Assembly (NCBI GenBank): GCA_025677825.1
Contig: JAIXMO010000070.1
Span: 62,001-126,000 of the forward strand
DNA length: 64,000 nucleotides
From: Helicostylum pulchrum
Taxonomy: Eukaryota > Mucoromycota > Mucoromycetes > Mucorales > Mucoraceae
Direction of reading: 5' to 3'
Below are positions 57,224-64,000 of the stretch, piece by piece (the first letter of the stretch is position 1; every line of letters begins with the position of its first letter). The notes under the pieces were generated by a model. The model was not told the origin of the DNA. It was given only the letters and a program-made list of their open reading frames with translations, and did not search any database. A program made the position numbers and the translations under genes.

Positions 57224-57674
57224 ATGTTTGATGAAAGTGAGCTGAAAGAACTTGTGTCTATAAGGTCTGCAACTGGCAATAGATTGTATGCGGTAAATTA
57301 TAATTCATAAACTAAATTATTTTCTGAAATAAAAAAAAAAAAGTAGTTAGTTAATGCTATATTTCTCTTAGATACAAAAAAACCAAGTGATAATTTTGTA
57401 TCTTCATATTACCAACAAAGGCTCAAAAGTTACACGTGGAATGATGTATTCCTTTGAATATAGTTATTTATTTATGGATGGACTAGAGTGTAAACTTGGA
57501 GACTGGTATAGACCAGGCGATAGTGTACGATATGTATGTCCTAAAACTGGTCATTACGTGCTTATTGAAGACGACTTTAATTTTTATGCAGCTGTCCAAT
57601 CCATAATACCAGACAGATATTCTGCTCAAATTTCAATGGACATTTTCATTAATGGTGTCGAACTTAAAAAGTAG
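57224..57674 (+). CDS. Small PB1-like protein 2 (123 aa)
   Basis: Two exons (57224-57292 and 57372-57674), GT...AG intron, 123 residues. Starts MFDESELKELVSIRSATGNR. The middle reads VIILYLHITNKGSKVTRGMM and the C-terminal part SVRYVCPKTGHYVLIEDDFN, FYAAVQSII, which resembles the acidic OPCA-type loop and following helix of a PB1 domain. It could be a paralogue of the preceding ORF, but direct similarity is weak. No other domain or signal peptide is seen. Function unknown. Confidence 0.5.
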
Positions 57675-58408
57675 TTAGTTTTTAACTTGTAATAAAATTC
57701 TTTTTTTTTCCACCACCTTAAATAAGTTTTTCCCGGTTATTTATCAATTTGGGTTACTTTAAAAAATCCTCAAGAGAAAATCACTTAATACGGTTTACTG
57801 TCTTTCTCTTCTTTAAAGCTGCAAAATACGGCACTCTTATATCTTGACATTAACATCACCATGCCGGGATATAGTCGTCATCTTTAGCTCAGCTCGAGTT
57901 CCTTTCCTTCTAACGAAAGTGAGCTTTCTTAAAAGACAAGGGCATAAATTTCTGTTTAATAATTGCACCTCGGACTACATATTTGTGTTTGCTTTGTATT
58001 CCCTAATATGGCGGCATAATACACCACTTTTTTTTTTTGCCCAGGTACTTTTTTATTAAGAAAAAAAAATCTACATATATAAAAAAAAGTTTTTTTACAG
58101 AAACATCTAGTAAAAAAAAAAAAAAAAAAGAGAGAAAAGAGAGCGTTAGATCTGGTTCATTTTTATATAAGAAATTCATACAAGTTAGTTTCAGTGGAAA
58201 GAAATATCCAATCATAAAAAATATGAACTCATGACGTAGACAAAATTGAAGTCGTAGTTGCTTTGGAGCCCTGTCACCCCCTTCGTTTTTAAAACACCCC
58301 TCGAAATTCTGGGGAACAAAAAAAAAAAATTATACTAAAACCGACAAAGAGAGGGAAAAAAAAAATTACAGCTTTTTCTTTTTAACAAAAAAAAAAAAAC
58401 TTACAACA
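57675..58408. other. Intergenic: ATP1 promoter region
   Basis: AT-rich with pyrimidine-rich stretches before the ATP1 start (58360-58400). There are A-runs at 58112-58128 and 58319-58329. No gene is supported. Confidence 0.45.
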
Positions 58409-60506
58409 ATGCTTAGAAACGTTGCTCGTATTGCCCGTCCCTTAGCTGTTCGTAGCTTGGCTCCTGCTGTAAGCAATATTATTACTTTTTTTTTTATATA
58501 TACGTAGAGAAAAGTTCTTTCCCTTTCCCCTTTAACGAAAAAAAAAAAAAAAACCGTTATTATTATTATCAACAATATCCAGCAAAATTCTTTTATTTTA
58601 ACCAGCCCTAGTAAAAAAAAAAAGATATTCAGTTGCCTAGATATAAACGACTCACACCAAAACAATATTTGTAACCTTTTTAGCAAAGAACTATTCAACT
58701 TTTTTTTTTTCCATCGCCAACAACAATAATAATATTCGATTTTTTTATTTTTTTTTTCGTTAAACAGAACTTTCTCTTTTTTTAAAAAAAAAAATTGTAT
58801 ACAAAAAGGAAACTAATAATTTTAAATATAGGCCCGTGTTAACCTCGGTGCTATTGCCACTGCCGCTCGTGGTTATGCTTCTGCTAAGCCCTCTACCTCT
58901 GAAGTTTCTTCTATCCTCGAACAACGTATCTTGGGTGCCAACTCTGATGTTGACCTCCAAGAGACCGGTCGTGTCTTATCCATTGGTGATGGTATTGCTC
59001 GTGTCTACGGTTTAAAGAACTGTCAAGCCGAAGAGATGGTTGAGTTCTCCAGTGGTCTCAAGGTAAAATATTTTTAAAAAAAAGGGGGGGTTAATGCGAA
59101 TACGTATTAAAAAGGAACAAAAAAAGAGAACATGTTATTGACATTTTGATGTATAGGGTATGGCTCTTAACTTGGAAGCTGATAACGTCGGTATTGTCGT
59201 TTTCGGTAACGATCGTTTGATCAAGGAAGGTGATACTGTTAAGCGTACTGGTGCTATTGTTGATGTACCAATTGGTCCTGGTATTCTCGGTCGTGTCGTT
59301 GATGCCCTTGGTAACCCCATTGATGGTAAGGGTCCTCTTGAGACTGTTGGTCGCTCTCGTGTCCAAGTTAAGGCTCCTGGTATTTTACCTCGTCACTCCG
59401 TTAACGAGCCTATGCAAACTGGTATCAAGTCTGTTGATTCCATGGTTCCTATCGGTCGTGGTCAACGTGAGTTGATTATTGGTGATCGTCAAACCGGTAA
59501 GACCGCTGTTGCTCTTGATACTATCTTGAACCAAAAGAACTGGAACAACGGTCCTGATGAAGCCAAGAAGTTGTACTGTATTTACGTTGCTGTTGGTCAA
59601 AAGCGTTCTACTGTTGCTCAATTGGTCCGTACTCTTGAAGAGAACGATGCCATGAAGTATACTATTGTCGTTGCTGCCACTGCCTCTGAAGCTGCTCCTC
59701 TTCAATACCTTGCTCCTTTCTCCGGTGCTGCCTTTGGTGAATGGTTCCGTGATAACGGTCGTCACTCTTTGATCATTTATGATGATTTGTCCAAGCAAGC
59801 TGTTGCTTACCGTCAAATGTCCCTTTTGCTCCGTCGTCCTCCTGGTCGTGAAGCTTACCCTGGTGATGTTTTCTACCTCCATTCTCGTCTTTTGGAACGT
59901 GCTGCCAAGATGAACAAGGCCTTCGGTTACGGTTCCATGACTGCTCTTCCCATTATTGAAACTCAAGGTGGTGATGTCTCTGCTTATATTCCCACTAACG
60001 TTATTTCCATTACTGATGGTCAAATTTTCTTGGAAGCTGAACTTTTCTTCAAGGGTATCCGTCCCGCAATTAACGTTGGTCTTTCCGTCTCTCGTGTCGG
60101 TTCTGCTGCTCAAACCAAGGCTATGAAGCAAGTTGCTGGTTCCATGAAGCTTTTCTTGGCCCAATATCGTGAAGTTGCCGCTTTCGCTCAATTCGGTTCT
60201 GATTTGGATGCCTCCACTCAATTCTTGTTAAACCGTGGTGCTCGTCTCACTGAATTGCTCAAGCAACCTCAATACTCTCCCTTGTCTATTCAAGCTCAAG
60301 TCCCTATCATCTTTGCCGGTGTTAACGGTTATCTTGATAAGATCCCCGTTGGTAACGTCGTTGACTGGGAAAAGGATTTCATTAGCCATTTCGCTACTCA
60401 ACAAAAGGAAATCCTCGAGGAAATCCGTACTGAAGGTGTCATCTCCAAGCAACTCGAAGTTAAGCTCCGTGAAGTCTGTGATGCTCACTGTAAGACTTTC
60501 TACTAA
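58409..60506 (+). CDS. ATP1: Mitochondrial ATP synthase F1 subunit alpha
   Basis: Non-catalytic nucleotide-binding subunit of F1Fo-ATP synthase in the mitochondrial matrix. Three exons (58409-58468, 58832-59062, 59157-60506) join in frame to 546 residues. A basic mitochondrial presequence ([17 protein letters not shown]) precedes [14 protein letters not shown]. Family motifs: [10 protein letters not shown], Walker [55 protein letters not shown] in part (signature PGREAYPGD), [15 protein letters not shown] with the arginine finger, and [11 protein letters not shown]. The first intron is 363 nt, unusually long here, with a CTAAT branch site. Codon use is strongly biased (GGT, CGT, GTC, AAG), unlike neighbours, fitting very high expression. 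Confidence 0.98.
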
Positions 60507-60717
60507 GTTATATAAGAACATCCTTTCAATAAAAGGATAACACTTATACAGCATTAAAAAAAAAAGAATAATATAAAACATTATTTTTTTTTTTATTATA
60601 AATGTAAAGAAATCAAGAGAACAAAAACATTAACAACCAAAATTTCTTTATACACTTTGTTTCAAATATATAATCCATTTAAAAAAATTAAAAAATGTTA
60701 CCAATGTTTTACTTTTT

Positions 60718-63113
60718 TTATAAAAATTCATGAGGGGTATTTGGCATTTCACTAGTCAATACTTCTAGACTTTTCCAATGATCACTCCATTGTTTTGCGT
60801 ACCTTACCTCGTCACGAACATACGTATTGTACATGTGCGATACACTTGCTTGTTGTTTATGAAGGTATGATAACTCTGCTATAAAGCAGTACTTTATAAA
60901 TATATCTCGTTGCTGTGAAAGTGTTAATCCAGTAGCTTCATCCCAGGAGCCTTGATGAATCTGTTGCTCAGGGGTATCATCATGTGCAATAGAGGGCTGA
61001 ATTTTTCCCTTTTTATATCTAGCCACTTGTCTTGATAAAACATCACTTGGAATTGGGCTCATTCTTTCCCTACGATCCAGTAATTCCTAATGATATATAA
61101 TTAGATTTTTTTTTTTAGGGGTTTTTTTAAACAAAAAGTAAATATTTACCCTAAATGATTCTAGCAGATCTCTTTGGCGTTTTAAACTTTCTACTATACT
61201 ATCGCCTGTAGCAATTGCCTTTTTTTTAATAGTGTTAAAAAAAAAACGGTTGAAAATAAAATTATTTATTATCATACCTGTTTACTAAGAATAACACCTG
61301 CTTGGTGCATAGACTTTGCGATACAACCGTATCCTCCCACTACTTGAGAGCATCCTTGACATCCAGGTACCCAACAATCCTTTTCTAGCTCACTAACCGA
61401 ACTACCAAAAAAAAAAAAAAAGGTTAAAAACAAAAACAAATGAAAAAAAAAAACCAGCTCTCAAACTTACTTTAATGTAACACTGTAACGAATATAATCA
61501 GTTCCCAACGCTTTTTTCAATCGATTCATTTGATTCATAATAAAACACATGTGCTCATATTGTTGAATTGAAACCGATAGTCGTTTCCTCATTCTACTAA
61601 TACGATCATCTAAATCCATCGGTATCATACGCTCTAAATAAGCAATATTGTGCGATTTCCTTACAAACTCTTCATCTAGCGAAGGTGAATTTGCTCGCTT
61701 CCAAGAATTAATTTCGGAAGGATGACTTAGGAAAGCAATTACCACATCATCTTTACCTAGTATTGGGTGTCTTACAACGGCGTTAATAAACCTTACTAAT
61801 CCCCTTCTCCTTCTTTCTTCAAATACATTGTCTCCTAAAATTATAAAAAAAAAACCGTTAAACATGAAAATTAAAAAAAATAATAATAATAAAAAAAAAA
61901 AAATTGCCAGTTTTTTGTTTACTTTACTTCCTCCGAGTTTTTTAGGTGGTAAATTTGGTAAGATACGAAACGGGTATCTCTTTAACAAAACTTCCCATAA
62001 CCAATAGAAATCACTAAAGCGGCGTAAAACCTTTGCATTCAATTTTTCACTTTCGACCTCATAATTTACGTGTTTAAATAAAAAGCCCTCTTTTTCTAAT
62101 GTACGCGATACTGTGATATGATCTAAATCTCGAAACCATTGATTCATAGCTTCTTGTTCTTCCTGTTGCACTGCTGTCGTAGTCGAGCTAGATGAATCTG
62201 TACTAGATATTAAGTCCTGAGTTTGATTGAGTTTGGTATTATTATTATTCCAAGACGACCGCTTCTTTATTATTTCTCGTATATTGAACGATTCGAGGTT
62301 ACTAAAAGTAGGTATCGGTAAATCTGTATATAAAAAAAAAATGGGATTTTTTAGAAGTGAAAGAGACCTAGATTATTTTTTTATTATTACCATTCCTATG
62401 TTGATATATAGTTTCTAATGATAATTCTAAAACACACAAAAAAAAAAAAAGATAAATATAACCATATTTATTTTATTTATTTATATACTTTACCTAAATT
62501 TTTCTGCCCACAAGCTATTAAAGCCAAAAAAGAGTTAAATTCATTACGTGTAACATAGTCAGCTTCAGGAGACGTAACTAAACGAATGACCTGTTCTGTG
62601 TTAGGAGTCGTATTTATATATATATATATGTATGTGTATAGATAAGTTTTCTTTACCTCTCGTCGAGTCTGAATTGGTAATCCTGATAATTGTTCAAGTA
62701 TAATATCTAATGATTTTATATCTACTTTTTCATCATGAGGATTTGATCTACTATATATATCAACGTATATTTCAGGAATATCTGCGCCCACTATTTTAAA
62801 GAAAAAAATGGTTATTGTTTACACAAGGTGATTTTTCCTTTTCCTTTTTTTTTTCTTTTTTTTTTTTACATAGTACGTTAGAAGCAGTTAACTCTGAACC
62901 AAAAGTATCTTTGTGTTGAATATCTTCTTGCTCAGTAAAATAATGACTATGCGATAAATCTCGGTCAGCAACGTAAGAAGAAGGAGTAGAAGTAGTCCAA
63001 GGATCATCAGCATAAATAGGTGGTGTAGTTCTCGACAAAGAGGGCGATGTATCAAAGTATTGCAAAGGTTCATTAAATTCGGGACTTAATATATGTTCAA
63101 AGTTATTTTGCAT
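60718..63113 (-). CDS. Sorting nexin SNX8/Mvp1-like (PX plus BAR)
   Basis: PI3P-binding endosomal coat protein for retromer-linked recycling and retrograde sorting. Begins MQNNFEHILSPEFNEPL with a disordered region carrying DDPWTTSTPSS. A small helical EF/EH-like module follows (RREVIRLVTSPEADYVTRNE, FNSFLALIACGQ). The PX domain contains EKEGFLFKHVNYEVES, RRFSDFYWLWEVLLKRYPF and ILPNLPPKK (the RR-F-SDF and PPK phosphoinositide motifs), then RRRGLVRFINAVVRHPIL. The C-terminal BAR-type helices run through ERMIPMDLDDRISRMRKRLS, NQMNRLKKALG, GVILSKQ, and YKKGKIQPS to the stop at 60718. About eight introns, several next to A/T runs. Domain order matches Mvp1/SNX8. Confidence 0.9.
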
Positions 63114-64000
63114 TTTTATATATAAAAAAAAAGAAAAGAAAAAGAGACAAAGAGAAAAGAAAAAAGAAAACCGGAAGTATTATCACCATCATCGCCACTT
63201 TTTTTTTAGTATAATAGGCACTATTTTTAGTCGCCGCTTAATGCACCGTGATGGTTGCATTTGGACCGTTTCTTTTGAAGGGCCACATTCCTGTTCACCT
63301 TTTTATCATTTAAGCTTTTTTTTTACCTTTTACAGTGCTTATTTCCGTTGTTCTTTTCTTACTCCCTTTTTAAATTGCACACTAATTTAACTCTACAAAA
63401 ATTGCTTCGGAAGTATTTATTCAAAAAGGTTATTTTATTTATAACGAACCTACTCGATCTAAACCATCACCAACTACTTTAAACTTCACCCTCACCACTT
63501 AAAATACAAAGTTATGCTAATGACTTGGGAGTATTTTTTTGAGTATTACTAAAAAATGGTACATACCTACTTGGTACGTGATCTTTGTTTCGACGCTCAA
63601 AAATAAAAAGATGCACGGTTCAATTTGCCACGGTCGATTAAAAAATATAACCTGTTTCTTTTCACTTACCTTTACGGGTGACCATTACTCTAAGAGAAAA
63701 CCCATGTCAGTTTGTATAAACATAAACATAAAAAGAAGAAGAAGAAAAAGGACTTTTTTTTTAAAGGAAGTGATGATAAAATAGGGAGGAGTCACTTTTA
63801 TATGTACTGATGAGATCAGTTTACTAATCATAATACCATAATACTCGTATTTACGTACTTGTACGTTTGTTAATCATTTCTACTGTACAAATGTGCAACT
63901 TGATTCCTTTCTATGCGGATGAACGTGTAAATAAATCATGCGAGATAAACAAGTGTAAACTATACACCTCTCGGCTAAACACTTTTCCTGAGAAACAGGT
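63114..64000. other. Intergenic DNA to the window end
   Basis: Upstream of the SNX8-like gene, so its promoter lies here. At about 63614-63647 a 'cacggttcaatttgccacggtcgattaaaaaa' stretch resembles 37273-37308. No coding region is seen up to 64000. Confidence 0.45.

Noticed and set aside
59385..60221. 278-codon frame antisense to ATP1
   Set aside because: A by-product of strong codon bias in ATP1, common for highly biased genes.

Overview
The window looks like nuclear chromosome from an early-diverging filamentous fungus, most likely Mucoromycota (Mucorales-like). I infer this from the AT-rich, homopolymer-laden intergenic DNA, the many short GT...AG introns (mostly 50-100 nt, one of 363 nt in ATP1), the fungal architecture of the protein kinase C (HR1-HR1-C2-C1-C1-kinase), the tandem F-box family, and a full eukaryotic CHIP ubiquitin ligase, which budding yeast lacks. 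The species cannot be fixed from sequence alone.

Layout. 1-6150 is gene-poor: a tRNA-Asn, one copy of a dispersed repeat, a dead PIF/Harbinger transposase and one small ORF. 6153-22855 is a compact gene island: a UvrD/Srs2-type helicase, a broken RuvC-type (Fanzor/TnpB-like) relic, eIF6, protein kinase C, an MFS transporter, RNase P/MRP subunit POP4, Rho1 GTPase and dipeptidyl peptidase III. 22856-30864 is a repeat graveyard with a 0.87-kb imperfect palindrome, dispersed repeats, Tc1/mariner-like ends, minisatellites and a (GA)n tract. 30865-35909 holds a HAL4/SAT4-like kinase, VPS26 and a THUMP tRNA methyltransferase. 35910-39747 is again non-genic, with degraded coding pieces. 39748-46952 holds a CBM21 protein phosphatase-1 targeting subunit, an epsin, CHIP and an HMCES-type SRAP protein. 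47415-53493 is a tandem array of three F-box proteins. 53677-63113 holds a short tropomyosin, an Xi/omega-type glutathione transferase, two small PB1-like ORFs, mitochondrial ATP synthase alpha and an SNX8/Mvp1 sorting nexin.

How the genes relate. Most are unlinked housekeeping genes, but two themes stand out. Rho1 and its classical effector protein kinase C, the core of cell-wall-integrity signalling, lie about 3 kb apart. Several genes act in endosomal or plasma-membrane traffic (VPS26, SNX8/Mvp1, epsin, HAL4-like kinase). Convergent neighbours are very close (25 bp between PKC and MFS stop codons, 33 bp between CHIP and HMCES), so their 3' UTRs must overlap.

The observations most worth checking are a dipeptidyl peptidase III whose zinc motif has lost one residue (HELGH instead of HELLGH), the inactivated Fanzor-like relic, the F-box array with a young repeat inserted between two copies, two tandem PB1-like mini-proteins, and the large palindromic element.
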